Shown: positions 45,450 to 54,448, numbered from the stretch's first letter. The stretch: 64,000 nt of DNA from Sphingomonadales bacterium Ga0077557 (GCA_001464615.1 LNFI01000028.1:62001-126000), one strand, 5' to 3'. Notes: a model not told the origin generated them from the sequence alone. Translations and numbers: made by a program.

Positions 45450-45658
45450 GTGCCTTTGGCGACGCCTTTACCGCGCTGAAATCGGTGATCTTGATGCAAT
45501 CCCGTCTCGATCAGCTCGATAAGCGGATGGCCACGATGGCGAGCGATATGGACGGTTTGACCGAAGCGATGGGCATGCTGCGTGACCGCGTTTCTCGTAT
45601 GGAAGGCATTATTGAAGGCGCGGCAATGGCAAGCCGCCAGCGGAGGATCGAAGAATGA
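45446..45658 (+). CDS. Coiled-coil partner protein, 70 aa, unknown
   Basis: A 70-residue, wholly helical protein with heptad pattern (LMQSRLDQLDKRMATMASDM then LTEAMGMLRDRVSRMEGII). It has no membrane segment and no known toxin fold. It is coupled by ATGA overlaps to the repressor gene before it and to mce after it. It may be the partner of the ribbon-helix-helix protein in a two-gene cassette; whether it is toxic is unknown. Confidence 0.65.
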   Translation: MSAFGDAFTALKSVILMQSRLDQLDKRMATMASDMDGLTEAMGMLRDRVSRMEGIIEGAAMASRQRRIEE

Positions 45659-46074
45659 AACTCGGTCGCCTCAACCATATCGGCGTTGCGACGCCCTCGA
45701 TCGAGGCGAGCATCGCGCTGTATCGCGACATCCTCGGCGCGACTAAAATCCACGATCCCTTCGATCTGCCTGCGCAGGGCGTGAAGGTGTGCTTCGTCGA
45801 TACGCCCAACACGCAGATCGAGTTGATCGAGCCGCTGGGGGAGGCGTCCCCCATCCACGGCTTTCTCGCCAAGAACCCGGCGGGCGGGCAGCATCATGTT
45901 TGCTACGAAGTGCCCAATATCCACGAAGCCAAGGCCTGGTTTGAGGGGAAGGGCGCTAAGGTGCTCGGCGAGCCGCGAATCGGCGCGCACGGGACGCTGA
46001 TCTTTTTCGTCCACCCCAAGGATATGGGTGGCGTGCTGACCGAGATTATGGAAACGCCCAAAGCCGCCCACTGA
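45655..46074 (+). CDS. mce: Methylmalonyl-CoA epimerase
   Basis: A 139-residue vicinal-oxygen-chelate protein. The metal-binding His is in RLNHIGVATPS (about residue 8), with further ligands in GGQHHVCYEV and a Glu in GVLTEIME. It interconverts the 2S and 2R forms of methylmalonyl-CoA between carboxylase and mutase. It starts by ATGA overlap with the inserted cassette, so its translation now depends on the cassette transcript. Confidence 0.93.
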   Translation: MKLGRLNHIGVATPSIEASIALYRDILGATKIHDPFDLPAQGVKVCFVDTPNTQIELIEPLGEASPIHGFLAKNPAGGQHHVCYEVPNIHEAKAWFEGKGAKVLGEPRIGAHGTLIFFVHPKDMGGVLTEIMETPKAAH

Positions 46075-46203
46075 ACGTTGCGGCGCCGTAGCGGCAGCGC
46101 CGAGGGGGAGCATACCCTTTATTCGAAATCAATCCGGGTGATTGCAATTTCGGGGGGATCATTGCATTCTCCTAATCAGAATATGCTGCCGAGGGGATGT
46201 CAG

Positions 46204-46986
46204 ATGCGCTATGAAATGATCCGTACAGAGCGAGAGGGCGACGTCCTTGTCCTCACCCTCAACCGGCCCGAGCGGTTGAATGCAGCGCCGCCCGCGATGT
46301 TCGAGGAAATCGCCCATGCGCTTGACCATCTGGATGGCGCGCGCGCGGTGTTGATCACGGGCGAAGGGCGCGCTTTTTGTTCGGGTGCTGATCTCGCGGG
46401 GCGCGATACGGCGCAGGCGTCGCCTGCTGATCGCGCCAAGCAATCGCTGACCAACAGCTATAATCCCACGATGCTCAAGATCGCAAAGGCATCGGTGCCG
46501 ATCGTCAGCGCGGTAAATGGCCCGGCAGCCGGCATTGGCTGCAGCCTCGCGCTCGCGGCCGATTTCTGCATTGCGGGTGAGAGCGGCTATTTCCTGCAGG
46601 CGTTCGTCAATATCGGGCTGGTGCCCGATGGCGGCGCGTCATGGATGCTCGCGCGGTTAGTGGGTAAGGCGCGCGCCACGGAGATGATGCTGCTCGGCGA
46701 GCGCATCCACGGGCCGAAGGCGGCGGCATGGGGCCTGATCTATAAATGCGTGCCCGATGCCGTGTTGCGCGAAGAGGCGATGACGCTGGCGACGCGGCTT
46801 GCCGCCGGGCCTACGCTGGCGTTGGGGCTGATGCGGCAGGGCCTCGCGGCAGCGCTGGAGAGCGATTATGCAACCGCAATGGCGGGTGAAGCAGACCGTC
46901 AGTCGATCGCCGGGCAGTCAGCAGACGCAGTTGAAGGCGCGATCAGCTTCCTGCAAAAGCGCAAAGCAGTGTTCAAGGGGCAATAG
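46204..46986 (+). CDS. Enoyl-CoA hydratase/isomerase family protein
   Basis: 260 residues from MRYEMIRTEREGD. Crotonase blocks are LTLNRPERLNA, ITGEGRAFCSGADLAGRD (oxyanion region) and NGPAAGIGCSLALAADF. The catalytic acid side is LVPDGGASWMLARLVG, which resembles the 2-(1,2-epoxycyclohexenyl)acetyl-CoA isomerase/PaaG group. The role is unclear; it may feed propionyl-CoA from odd-chain or branched substrates. A 130-bp gap with TGCAAT-like repeats precedes it. Confidence 0.88.
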   Translation: MRYEMIRTEREGDVLVLTLNRPERLNAAPPAMFEEIAHALDHLDGARAVLITGEGRAFCSGADLAGRDTAQASPADRAKQSLTNSYNPTMLKIAKASVPIVSAVNGPAAGIGCSLALAADFCIAGESGYFLQAFVNIGLVPDGGASWMLARLVGKARATEMMLLGERIHGPKAAAWGLIYKCVPDAVLREEAMTLATRLAAGPTLALGLMRQGLAAALESDYATAMAGEADRQSIAGQSADAVEGAISFLQKRKAVFKGQ

Positions 46987-47002
46987 ATCTCAACCGTTTG
47001 TA

Positions 47003-47160
47003 CTGAGTAGGGGCTGAGCTTGTCGAGGAGCAGCAGGTCGGATCGTCCCCCGGACGATCCTGAAACATGCGGGGCATGTTTCACCTGACTGCTTATCGAA
47101 GTACGATGCGCTGCGCATTTCCTTCGATATGCCATTTCGACAAGCTCAATGGCTACTCAG
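47003..47160. repeat. Composite palindromic repeat between hydratase and mutase genes
   Basis: Outer arms CTGAGTAG (47003-47010) and CTACTCAG (47153-47160) enclose TGAGCTTGTCGA (47015-47026) and its complement (47137-47148). Nested hairpins GGATCGTC/GACGATCC and GAAACATGC/GCATGTTTC lie inside. It is of the type widely scattered in sphingomonad genomes and may affect message stability ahead of mcm. Confidence 0.8.
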
Positions 47161-47188
47161 GATGAACGGACGGGGTTAGAGTAACAAG

Positions 47189-49477
47189 ATGACGGATCAG
47201 CCAGCTTCATCGCCCGAACCCACCCTTGCCGACTGGCAGGCCCTTGCCGCCAAGGAAGTGAAAGGCGCCGATCTCACCTGGCACACGCCCGAGGGGATCT
47301 CCGTCAAGCCGCTCTATACAGCGGAAGATGTCGTGGGCATCGACCCCGGCCTGCCTGGGTTCGCGCCGTTCACGCGCGGGGTGCGCGCCAGCATGTATGC
47401 CGGGCGCGCCTGGACGATCCGCCAATATGCCGGGTTCAGCACCGCCGAGGAATCGAACGCTTTTTACCGGCGCAACCTGGCCGCCGGGCAAAAGGGCCTG
47501 AGCGTCGCGTTCGATCTCGCCACGCACCGGGGATACGACAGCGATCACCCCCGCGTGACGGGCGATGTCGGCAAGGCGGGCGTCGCGATCGACACGATCG
47601 ACGACATGAAGATCCTGTTCGACGGCATCCCGCTCGACAAGATGAGCGTCAGCATGACGATGAACGGCGCGGTGATCCCGATCCTCGCCTTCTTCATCGT
47701 GGCGGGTGAGGAACAGGGCGTGCCGCAGGCGCTGCTCGACGGGACCATCCAGAACGACATTCTGAAGGAGTTCATGGTCCGCAACACGTACATCTATCCG
47801 CCCGAGCCATCGATGCGGATCATCGCGGACATCATTGCCTACACCTCGGCCAACATGCCGAAGTTCAACAGCATTTCGATCAGCGGCTATCACATGCAGG
47901 AAGCGGGCGCGACGCAGGTGCAGGAGCTTGCCTTCACCATCGCCGACGGGCGCGAATATGCGAAGGCGGCAATGGCGGCGGGGCTCGATATCGACGCGTT
48001 CGCCGGGCGGCTGAGCTTCTTCTTTGCGATCGGCATGAACTTCTTCATGGAGGTCGCCAAACTGCGCGCCGCGCGCACGTTGTGGCACCGGGTGATGACC
48101 GAGCTTGGCGCGAAGGACGAGCGGAGCAAGATGCTGCGCACGCACTGCCAGACATCGGGCGTCTCGCTGACCGAGCAGGATCCCTATAACAACGTGATCC
48201 GCACGACGGTGGAGGCGATGGCGGCGGCGCTTGGCGGCACGCAGTCGCTCCACACCAACGCGCTTGACGAGGCGATCGCGCTGCCCACCGACTTTTCCGC
48301 GCGCATTGCCCGCAACACGCAAATCGTGCTGCAGGAGGAAACCGGCATCACCAAGGTCGTCGATCCACTTGGCGGCAGTTATTATGTCGAGGCGCTGACG
48401 GCCGAGCTGGTCGATAAGGCCTGGGCGATTATCCAGCGCGTCGATGGCGAAGGCGGTATGGCCAAGGCCGTCGCGGCGGGCTGGCCCAAAGCGATGATCG
48501 AGGAAGCCGCCGCTGCGCGTCAGGCACGGGTCGATCGCGGCGAGGACGTGATCGTCGGCGTCAACAAATATGCGCTTGCCGAGCAGGACGCGATCGACAT
48601 TCTCGACGTCGATAACGTCGCGGTGCGCGCAGGGCAGATCGCGCGGATCGAGCGGGTGAAGGCAGGGCGGGATGAGGATGCGTGCCGCACGGCGCTGGAC
48701 GCGTTGCGTGCGGGGGCAAAAAATCCTCCCCAGAATGGGGAGGGGGACCATGCGCAGCATGGTGGAGGGGGCGTGCCCCAGACGCCTGCCTCGCTTGAGG
48801 ATACCCCCCTCCGTCAGCCTGCGGCTGCCACCTCCCCGTCCCGGGGAGGATTGGAGAACAACCTGCTCGCCCTCGCGATCGATTGTGCCCGTGCCCGCGC
48901 GACGTTGGGCGAGATTTCTTCGGCGATGGAGGACGCGTTCGGCCGCTATGCCACCAGCCCGACGCCGGTCAGCGGCATCTATGGCGGTGCCTATGGTGAC
49001 GACGCACGCTGGGCGCAGCTGCGCTCGGGCGTTGATGCCACCGAGCGGCGGCTGGGCCGCAAACCGCGCATGCTTGTCGCCAAGATGGGGCAGGACGGGC
49101 ATGATCGCGGTGCCAATCTAGTGAGCAGCATGTTCGGTGATCTGGGGTTCGAGATCGTGCCGGGGCCATTGTTCCAGACCCCGCGCGAGGCAGCCTCCCT
49201 TGCCATCGAGCATGACGTCGATGTCGTCGGCGCGTCGTCGCTGGCAGCCGGGCACAAAACGCTGATCCCCGAGCTGATCGGTTTGCTTAAGGATGCTGGC
49301 CGCGCCGATATCAAGGTCATCGCAGGCGGCGTCATCCCCGCGCAAGACTATGATTTCCTGCGCGAGGCGGGGGTACAGGCGATTTTCGGCCCCGGCACCA
49401 ACCTGATCAACGCGGCGGCCGAAGTGCTGAAGCTGTTGGGTCACAACATGCCGCCCGAGAGTGAGGCCGCAGAATGA
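47189..49477 (+). CDS. mcm: Methylmalonyl-CoA mutase (B12-dependent) with in-frame repeat insert
   Basis: 762 residues; the single-chain form is usually about 715-720. The TIM-barrel catalytic domain (residues 1 to about 510) has [29 protein letters not shown] and [16 protein letters not shown]. The C-terminal B12 domain has GQDGHDRGA (DxHxxG, about residue 635) and [11 protein letters not shown]. Residues about 511-555 ([19 protein letters not shown] and on) are coded by a palindromic repeat and lie in the linker. It isomerises methylmalonyl-CoA to succinyl-CoA. The stop overlaps the next gene. Confidence 0.95.
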   Translation: MTDQPASSPEPTLADWQALAAKEVKGADLTWHTPEGISVKPLYTAEDVVGIDPGLPGFAPFTRGVRASMYAGRAWTIRQYAGFSTAEESNAFYRRNLAAGQKGLSVAFDLATHRGYDSDHPRVTGDVGKAGVAIDTIDDMKILFDGIPLDKMSVSMTMNGAVIPILAFFIVAGEEQGVPQALLDGTIQNDILKEFMVRNTYIYPPEPSMRIIADIIAYTSANMPKFNSISISGYHMQEAGATQVQELAFTIADGREYAKAAMAAGLDIDAFAGRLSFFFAIGMNFFMEVAKLRAARTLWHRVMTELGAKDERSKMLRTHCQTSGVSLTEQDPYNNVIRTTVEAMAAALGGTQSLHTNALDEAIALPTDFSARIARNTQIVLQEETGITKVVDPLGGSYYVEALTAELVDKAWAIIQRVDGEGGMAKAVAAGWPKAMIEEAAAARQARVDRGEDVIVGVNKYALAEQDAIDILDVDNVAVRAGQIARIERVKAGRDEDACRTALDALRAGAKNPPQNGEGDHAQHGGGGVPQTPASLEDTPLRQPAAATSPSRGGLENNLLALAIDCARARATLGEISSAMEDAFGRYATSPTPVSGIYGGAYGDDARWAQLRSGVDATERRLGRKPRMLVAKMGQDGHDRGANLVSSMFGDLGFEIVPGPLFQTPREAASLAIEHDVDVVGASSLAAGHKTLIPELIGLLKDAGRADIKVIAGGVIPAQDYDFLREAGVQAIFGPGTNLINAAAEVLKLLGHNMPPESEAAE
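48722..48852. repeat. Palindromic repeat inserted in frame in mcm
   Basis: The element runs from AATCCTCCCC (48722-48731) to GGGGAGGATT (48843-48852), with an internal CCATG-CGCAG-CATGG hairpin and C-rich CCTCCGTCAGCC sequence. It is about 131 bp, resembles an intergenic repeat, yet keeps the mutase frame open across the domain linker. Confidence 0.85.
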
Positions 49478-49827
49478 GCGACCTAGCCGTTGCGGTTGAG
49501 CCCGATCCTTCGCAGGACAAGATATTCCTGCTCTATGACTATTCGAAGCATCTGCTGTCGCTCGCGCTGTTCGGCCTGGGCGGGATCGTGTCGCTGGCGC
49601 AGTCGGCGCAAGGCCAAAGAATTCCTGGCCTGGTCGTGGCGATGATGCTCGCCTGCTTGGCGCTCTCGGGCTTGTGTTCGCTCAGTTGCAGCGCCAGCAT
49701 CTTGCGGGCGCGCCAGCGTGATCAGCCGGTCGGTCGGGGCGCTTGGACCAACAGCCAGCTTGCCATGATGTTCCTCGGCATCGGCGTCGGCGGCTTCCTC
49801 GTCATCTGGATCAAGGAAATGCTATGA
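49474..49827 (+). CDS. Small membrane protein, unknown
   Basis: A 117-residue protein with an acidic N-terminus ([19 protein letters not shown]) and three predicted membrane helices: [33 protein letters not shown] and [16 protein letters not shown]. It overlaps mcm and bioB by 4 bp at either end, so it is translated with them. No family was recognised. Confidence 0.7.
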   Translation: MSDLAVAVEPDPSQDKIFLLYDYSKHLLSLALFGLGGIVSLAQSAQGQRIPGLVVAMMLACLALSGLCSLSCSASILRARQRDQPVGRGAWTNSQLAMMFLGIGVGGFLVIWIKEML

Positions 49828-50816
49828 GCTTACGCACCGACTGGACCCGCGCCGAGATCGCCTCGCTGTTCGATCTGCCGTTTGACGAGCTAATGTGGCG
49901 CGCGCAGGCCGTCCACCGCGCGCATCACGCCGCGGGCGAAGTGCAGCTTTGCACGCTGCTGTCGATCAAAACCGGCGGCTGCCCCGAGGATTGCGGTTAT
50001 TGCTCGCAAAGCGTCTCCGCCGACTCCGGGCTAAAGGCCGACAAGCTGATGGAAGTGGAGGCCGTCCTCGCCGCCGCCGCGGAAGCCAAGGCAAGCGGAT
50101 CGCAGCGTTTCTGCATGGGCGCCGCGTGGCGCAACCCCAAGGACCGCGACATGGACGCGGTCGTGCAGATGGTCGCAGGCGTGAAGGCGATGGGGCTGGA
50201 GACGTGCATGACGCTTGGCATGCTGGAACCGCATCAGGCACAGCAATTGGCCGTGGCGGGGCTCGATTATTACAACCACAATATCGACACTTCGCCGGAA
50301 AATTACGGCAACGTCATCACCACGCGCACTTTTGAGGACCGGCTCGACACGCTCGAGCATGTCCGTGCAGCGGGGATCAATGTGTGCTGCGGCGGGATCG
50401 TCGGCATGGGGGAAACGCGGTCGGATCGCGTCGGCTTCGTCCACGCGCTCGCCACCTTGCCGCGTCACCCGGAAAGCGTGCCGGTGAATGCGCTGGTGCC
50501 GGTGAAGGGCACGGTGCTGGGCGACATGCTCGCCGACACGCCGATGGCGAAGATCGACGATATCGAATTTGTGCGGACGGTGGCGGTCGCGCGGATCACC
50601 ATGCCGCTGAGCATGGTGCGGTTGTCAGCAGGCCGCGAGAGCATGAGCGAGGCGACGCAGGCTTTGTGCTTCATGGCGGGCGCGAACTCGATCTTCACCG
50701 GCGACAAGCTGCTGACGACGGGCAATCGCGGCGACAGCGCGGACGGCGCGATGTTCGAAAAGCTGGGGTTGCGGCCGATGGCGGGCGAGGAACCGATGCG
50801 GGTGGCGGCGGCTTAA
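49824..50816 (+). CDS. bioB: Biotin synthase
   Basis: 330 residues from [16 protein letters not shown], a start that overlaps the previous stop as ATGA. The radical-SAM cluster is [15 protein letters not shown] (CxxxCxxC). [15 protein letters not shown] and [19 protein letters not shown] are BioB signatures. It inserts sulfur into dethiobiotin. Its place in the propionyl-CoA locus fits supply of biotin to PccA. Confidence 0.96.
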   Translation: MSLRTDWTRAEIASLFDLPFDELMWRAQAVHRAHHAAGEVQLCTLLSIKTGGCPEDCGYCSQSVSADSGLKADKLMEVEAVLAAAAEAKASGSQRFCMGAAWRNPKDRDMDAVVQMVAGVKAMGLETCMTLGMLEPHQAQQLAVAGLDYYNHNIDTSPENYGNVITTRTFEDRLDTLEHVRAAGINVCCGGIVGMGETRSDRVGFVHALATLPRHPESVPVNALVPVKGTVLGDMLADTPMAKIDDIEFVRTVAVARITMPLSMVRLSAGRESMSEATQALCFMAGANSIFTGDKLLTTGNRGDSADGAMFEKLGLRPMAGEEPMRVAAA

Positions 50817-50820
50817 AGGC

Positions 50821-50849
50821 TTGCCGGACGGTCCCCTTATGCTATTCTA
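50821..50849 (+). promoter_or_regulatory. Promoter of the vapBC pair
   Basis: TTGCCG (50821-50826) and TATTCT (50844-50849) are 17 bp apart. Arms TCTACC (50846-50851) and GGTAGA (50867-50872) overlap the -10 and could be an antitoxin operator. The antitoxin ATG follows at 50876. Confidence 0.4.
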
Positions 50850-50875
50850 CCCAAGTCGCAAAGAATGGTAGAGCC

Positions 50876-51127
50876 ATGGGCGCGCAGATGAACATCAAGA
50901 GTGATGAAGCCTATGCGCTGGCGACCGAAATCGCGGGCCGCACGGGCGAGACGCTGACGCAAGTGGTGCTGGAGGCGCTCAGGGCGCGGCAGCGCGAACT
51001 GACGAAAGATGAGAGGCTCGAGCGTGTCATGGCGATCGCCCGCGACATGCGCGCGCGGATGAGCCCGGAAACGCTCGCGTTGGACATTGATGATTTCCTC
51101 TACGACGAGAATGGTTTGCCGAAATGA
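50876..51127 (+). CDS. vapB: VapB-type antitoxin
   Basis: An 83-residue protein starting MGAQMNIKSDEAYALATEIA, typical of the Rv0623-type (PSK transcription factor) antitoxins that pair with PIN toxins. The tail RMSPETLALDIDDFLYDENG would block the toxin active site. It overlaps vapC by 4 bp. An ATG 12 bp downstream is an alternative start. Confidence 0.88.
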   Translation: MGAQMNIKSDEAYALATEIAGRTGETLTQVVLEALRARQRELTKDERLERVMAIARDMRARMSPETLALDIDDFLYDENGLPK

Positions 51128-51516
51128 TTGTCGACAGTTCCGTCATCGTCGCCATCGTGCGAGAGGAAGCCGAGGCGGCGCGCTTCTCGACAGTACTTGC
51201 ACAGCAATCACGACCTGAAATGTCCGCCGGAAACTATCTTGAAGCGGCCATCGTCATCGATCGCGATCGCGATCCGGTGTTGAGTGCCGGGCTTGATGCC
51301 TTGCTCGATAGTCTGGGCATTGGCATTGCGCCGGTAACGGAATCGCAGGTACGCATCGCCCGGCAGGCCTATCGGGACTTCGGCAAGGGCAGCGGGCATC
51401 GGGCGCGGCTCAATTTCGGCGATTGCTTCGCCTATGCGCTGGCGATGGAGCGCGGCGAGCCGTTGCTGTTCAAGGGCGAGGACTTTGTGCATGCGGGTGT
51501 GGCGAGGGTGGTGTAA
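51124..51516 (+). CDS. vapC: VapC-type PIN-domain ribonuclease toxin
   Basis: A 130-residue PIN domain. Acidic residues are in MIVDSSVIVAI (Asp4), SAGNYLEAAIVID (Glu) and the late LNFGDCFAYALA (Asp), forming the metal site. PIN toxins cleave tRNA or mRNA when the antitoxin is lost. It lies between bioB and pccA on the same strand and is followed directly by the DUF4160 gene. Confidence 0.92.
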   Translation: MIVDSSVIVAIVREEAEAARFSTVLAQQSRPEMSAGNYLEAAIVIDRDRDPVLSAGLDALLDSLGIGIAPVTESQVRIARQAYRDFGKGSGHRARLNFGDCFAYALAMERGEPLLFKGEDFVHAGVARVV

Positions 51517-51750
51517 ATGCCCACGGTCCTGCGCATCGGGGCTTTCCGCTTCTACTTCTACAGCCACGAACCGAACGAGCCGCCGCACATTCACATCGAT
51601 CACGGCGATGCAACGATCAAGGTGTGGCTCGATCCGGTGGAGGTCGCCAAGAGTCGTGGCTTTCGCGCGCACGAGATCGGTGGCATTGTCGCTATGGTCG
51701 AAGCGAACCGGGCGTTGCTGTTGGAGGCATGGCATGAATATTTCGGCTAA
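51517..51750 (+). CDS. DUF4160 protein
   Basis: A 77-residue protein. MPTVLRIGAFRFYFYSHEPN followed by EPPHIHI is the DUF4160 signature. The ATG follows the vapC stop with no gap (TAAATG). The family nearly always pairs with a DUF2442 gene, as here, and such pairs behave like toxin-antitoxin modules by context; activity has not been shown from this sequence. Confidence 0.85.
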   Translation: MPTVLRIGAFRFYFYSHEPNEPPHIHIDHGDATIKVWLDPVEVAKSRGFRAHEIGGIVAMVEANRALLLEAWHEYFG

Positions 51751-51994
51751 GATCGCCGATGAACGCGTGCTCGATGTGCGCTTCGATGATGCGAGCCTGA
51801 TTGTCGACTTGATGGATGGGCGGACGATTTCGGTGCCGCTCGCCTGGTACCCGCGCCTGTTGCACGCGACGGCAGCGCAGCGCGGGCATTGGCAAAAGGC
51901 GGGCGCGGGCTATGGCATCCACTGGCCGGAGATCGACGAGGATTTGAGCACCGAGGGCCTGCTGCGCGGTGCGCCTGCGATCAAAACGGCGTGA
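51734..51994 (+). CDS. DUF2442 protein
   Basis: An 86-residue protein from MNISAKIADERVLDV. The blocks LMDGRTISVPLAWYPRL and GYGIHWPEIDEDLSTEGLL are the DUF2442 signature. It overlaps the DUF4160 gene by 17 bp. It is the probable partner, possibly the DNA-binding or neutralising half of the pair. Confidence 0.87.
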   Translation: MNISAKIADERVLDVRFDDASLIVDLMDGRTISVPLAWYPRLLHATAAQRGHWQKAGAGYGIHWPEIDEDLSTEGLLRGAPAIKTA

Positions 51995-52011
51995 CCACCC
52001 AAAGTCCTAAC

Positions 52012-52102
52012 CGTCACCCCGGACTTGTTCCGGGGTCCACTTCTCCACCCGCTACGCCGTCGCTTGTTGCGCGGTGGGCCCCGGAACAAGTCCGGAGTGA
52101 CG
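52012..52102. repeat. Intergenic palindromic repeat with 24-bp arms
   Basis: The arm 52012-52035 (starting CGTCACCCCGGACTTG) and its complement at 52079-52102 differ at one position. The element lies between the DUF2442 gene and the small membrane protein gene. It is a typical dispersed repeat of this lineage and may act as a partial terminator before pccA. Confidence 0.85.
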
Positions 52103-52118
52103 AAAATCTGGAGGTGGC

Positions 52119-52346
52119 GTGAAACCCGCCATCAAGCTCCTTTTGAGTTTCGTTTTTTGGGCTTTCGCCTACGGTATCTTTTCGGCTGCGGCAGTCTTTG
52201 TGACGGCGATACGCACCTGCGGTTTCACACCCGATAGCGTTGAAATTTGCGATTTGACGTCGCTGACTTTAGTCAAAATTGGACTGGGAGTCGGCTTTTT
52301 GGCGATGGCTGCATATTTTTATCGCACGAGAATGTTGGAAAAATAA
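52119..52346 (+). CDS. Small membrane protein, unknown
   Basis: A 75-residue protein with two membrane helices (LLLSFVFWAFAYGIFSAA and VKIGLGVGFLAMAAYFY) joined by a short loop with two cysteines (TCGFTPDSVEICD). Its stop overlaps the pccA start as TAATG. Codon use is more AT-rich than in pccA. No family was recognised. Confidence 0.6.
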   Translation: MKPAIKLLLSFVFWAFAYGIFSAAAVFVTAIRTCGFTPDSVEICDLTSLTLVKIGLGVGFLAMAAYFYRTRMLEK

Positions 52347-54448
52347 TGCTCAAAAAAATCCTTGTCGCCAATCGTGGTGAAATCGCGTGTCGCGTGTTCC
52401 GCACGGCCAAGCGCATGGGCCTCGCGACCGTCGCGGTCTATTCCGACGCCGACGCGCGCTCCCCCCACGTCCTGATGGCGGACGAAGCCATACGCCTCGG
52501 GCCGGCACCAGCGGCGGAATCCTATCTCAAGGCCGATCTCATCCTCGCCGCTGCCCAGGCGACCGGCGCGGATTGCATCCACCCCGGTTATGGCTTCCTG
52601 TCCGAACGCGAGAGTTTCGCGCGCGCTTGCGCCGAGGCGGGCATCGCCTTTGTCGGCCCGCCGCCGGGGGCGATCGCTGCGATGGGAGACAAGATCGAAT
52701 CGAAGAAGCTCGCCAAGGCGGCGGGGGTCAATGTCGTCCCGGGGTATCTGGGCGAAATTGCCGATACCGAGGAGGCGGTGACAATCGCCAAGGATATCGG
52801 GTTTCCCGTGATGATGAAGGCGTCGGCGGGCGGTGGCGGCAAGGGGATGCGGCTGGCGTATAGCGAGCAAGATGTGCGCGAGGGCTTCGAAGCGACCAAG
52901 CGCGAGGGGCTGGCGTCGTTCGGCGATGACCGCGTGTTCATCGAAAAGTTCATCGAAAGCCCGCGCCACATCGAAATCCAGCTGCTCGGCGATCAGCACG
53001 GCAATATCCTCTACCTCAACGAGCGCGAATGCAGCATCCAGCGCCGTCATCAGAAGGTGGTCGAGGAAGCCCCGTCGCCCTTCGTGACGCCCAAGATGCG
53101 CAAAGCCATGGGCGAACAGGCCGTCGCGCTGGCGCGTGCGGTCGGCTATTATTCCGCCGGGACGGTCGAGTTGATCGTGTCGGGTGCGGATACGAGCGGG
53201 GAGGGGTTCTACTTCCTCGAAATGAACACCCGGCTCCAGGTCGAGCATCCGGTGACCGAGGCGATCACCGGCATCGATCTCGTCGAACAGATGATCCGCG
53301 TGGCTTCGGGCGAAAAGCTGGCGTTCGGGCAGGACGATATTGGCATCAATGGCTGGGCAATCGAAAACCGGGTCTATGCCGAGGATCCTTATCGCGGGTT
53401 TTTGCCCAGCACCGGGCGGCTGGTGCGGTACAGCCCGCCTGAGAGCGAGGGTACGCCTTATGGAGACGTGCGGAGAGGTGCTTCGACTTCGCTCAGCACA
53501 AACGGATTGAATAGCCAAACTGGGTCCCAATCGCCGTTCGCCCTGAGCGAAGTCGAAGGGCACGCGCAACCCTATACCCGCGTTGATGACGGCGTGCAGG
53601 AGGGCGGCGAAGTCAGCATCTTCTACGATCCGATGATCGCCAAGCTAATTACCTGGGCGCCCACACGCTTGGGCGCGATCGATGCGCAGATCGCCGCGCT
53701 CGATGCGTTCGAGATCGAAGGGCCGGGCAATAATATCGATTTCCTGTCGGCGCTGATGCAGCATCCGCGCTTCCGCTCGGGCAACATCACGACAGGGTTC
53801 ATTGCCGAGGAATATCCGCAAGGCTTCCACGGTGCGCCTGCATCACCCGATCTGCTTCGCTCGCTCTCGGCAATTGCTGCCTTTGCCGCGACGGCGGAGG
53901 CGGACCGCGCGCGCCGCAGCGACGGGCAGCTCGGCGATCGGCTCCAGCCTCCCGCTGACTGGACCGTCCGAATCGACGGCGTCGATCATAATATCGAACT
54001 CGACGAGGACGAGATCACCGTCGATGGCACCCCGCTTGATCTGGCAATGGAATACACGCCGGGCGACCGGGTGGTCGAAGCGGAGGTTGATGGCGCCCCG
54101 CTGATCGTCAAGATCGCCCGCACCCGCACCGGCTTCAAGCTCACCACGCGCGGGGCAAGCCATGTCGTGCGCACCCTGCCCGCGCATGTCGCGCCTTATG
54201 CGCGTCACTTGATCGAAAAGGTCCCGCCCGATCTGTCGCGCTTCCTGCTTTGCCCGATGCCAGGGCTGTTGATGCGGCTTGATGTCGCGGCGGGCGATAA
54301 GGTGGAACTGGGCCAGCCCTTGGCCGTCGTCGAGGCCATGAAAATGGAGAACATCCTGCGCGCCGAAAAGGCCGGTACGGTCAAATCAGTCAGCGCCGCG
54401 CCGGGCGATAGTCTGGCGGTGGATGCGGTGATTCTGGAGATTGATTAA
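52346..54448 (+). CDS. pccA: Propionyl-CoA carboxylase alpha subunit (biotin carboxylase and carrier) with in-frame repeat
   Basis: 700 residues from MLKKILVANRGEIACR; the family is usually about 660-670. Biotin carboxylase domain (1 to about 445) with ATP-grasp loop KASAGGGGKGMR and EMNTRLQVEHPVTE. Then the BT linker domain and a C-terminal biotinyl domain with EAMKMEN (about residue 665). Residues about 371-409 (TSLSTNGLNSQTGSQ and FALSEVEGHAQ) come from an inserted palindromic repeat. It carboxylates biotin for transfer to propionyl-CoA on PccB. Confidence 0.95.
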   Translation: MLKKILVANRGEIACRVFRTAKRMGLATVAVYSDADARSPHVLMADEAIRLGPAPAAESYLKADLILAAAQATGADCIHPGYGFLSERESFARACAEAGIAFVGPPPGAIAAMGDKIESKKLAKAAGVNVVPGYLGEIADTEEAVTIAKDIGFPVMMKASAGGGGKGMRLAYSEQDVREGFEATKREGLASFGDDRVFIEKFIESPRHIEIQLLGDQHGNILYLNERECSIQRRHQKVVEEAPSPFVTPKMRKAMGEQAVALARAVGYYSAGTVELIVSGADTSGEGFYFLEMNTRLQVEHPVTEAITGIDLVEQMIRVASGEKLAFGQDDIGINGWAIENRVYAEDPYRGFLPSTGRLVRYSPPESEGTPYGDVRRGASTSLSTNGLNSQTGSQSPFALSEVEGHAQPYTRVDDGVQEGGEVSIFYDPMIAKLITWAPTRLGAIDAQIAALDAFEIEGPGNNIDFLSALMQHPRFRSGNITTGFIAEEYPQGFHGAPASPDLLRSLSAIAAFAATAEADRARRSDGQLGDRLQPPADWTVRIDGVDHNIELDEDEITVDGTPLDLAMEYTPGDRVVEAEVDGAPLIVKIARTRTGFKLTTRGASHVVRTLPAHVAPYARHLIEKVPPDLSRFLLCPMPGLLMRLDVAAGDKVELGQPLAVVEAMKMENILRAEKAGTVKSVSAAPGDSLAVDAVILEID
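53481..53558. repeat. Palindromic repeat inserted in frame in pccA
   Basis: CTTCGACTTCGCTCAG (53481-53496) and its exact complement (53543-53558) are the same 16-bp arms as in the intergenic repeat at 5758-5829. The element adds about 40 residues to PccA without breaking the frame. Confidence 0.88.

Noticed and set aside
45102..45655. Insertion sequence in the mce gene
   Set aside because: There is no transposase and no terminal inverted repeats. The flanking duplication is too long and too diverged for a normal IS target duplication.
48722..48852. Frameshift or assembly error in mcm
   Set aside because: The reading frame is continuous from the catalytic to the B12 domain on both sides of the repeat, so nothing needs correcting.
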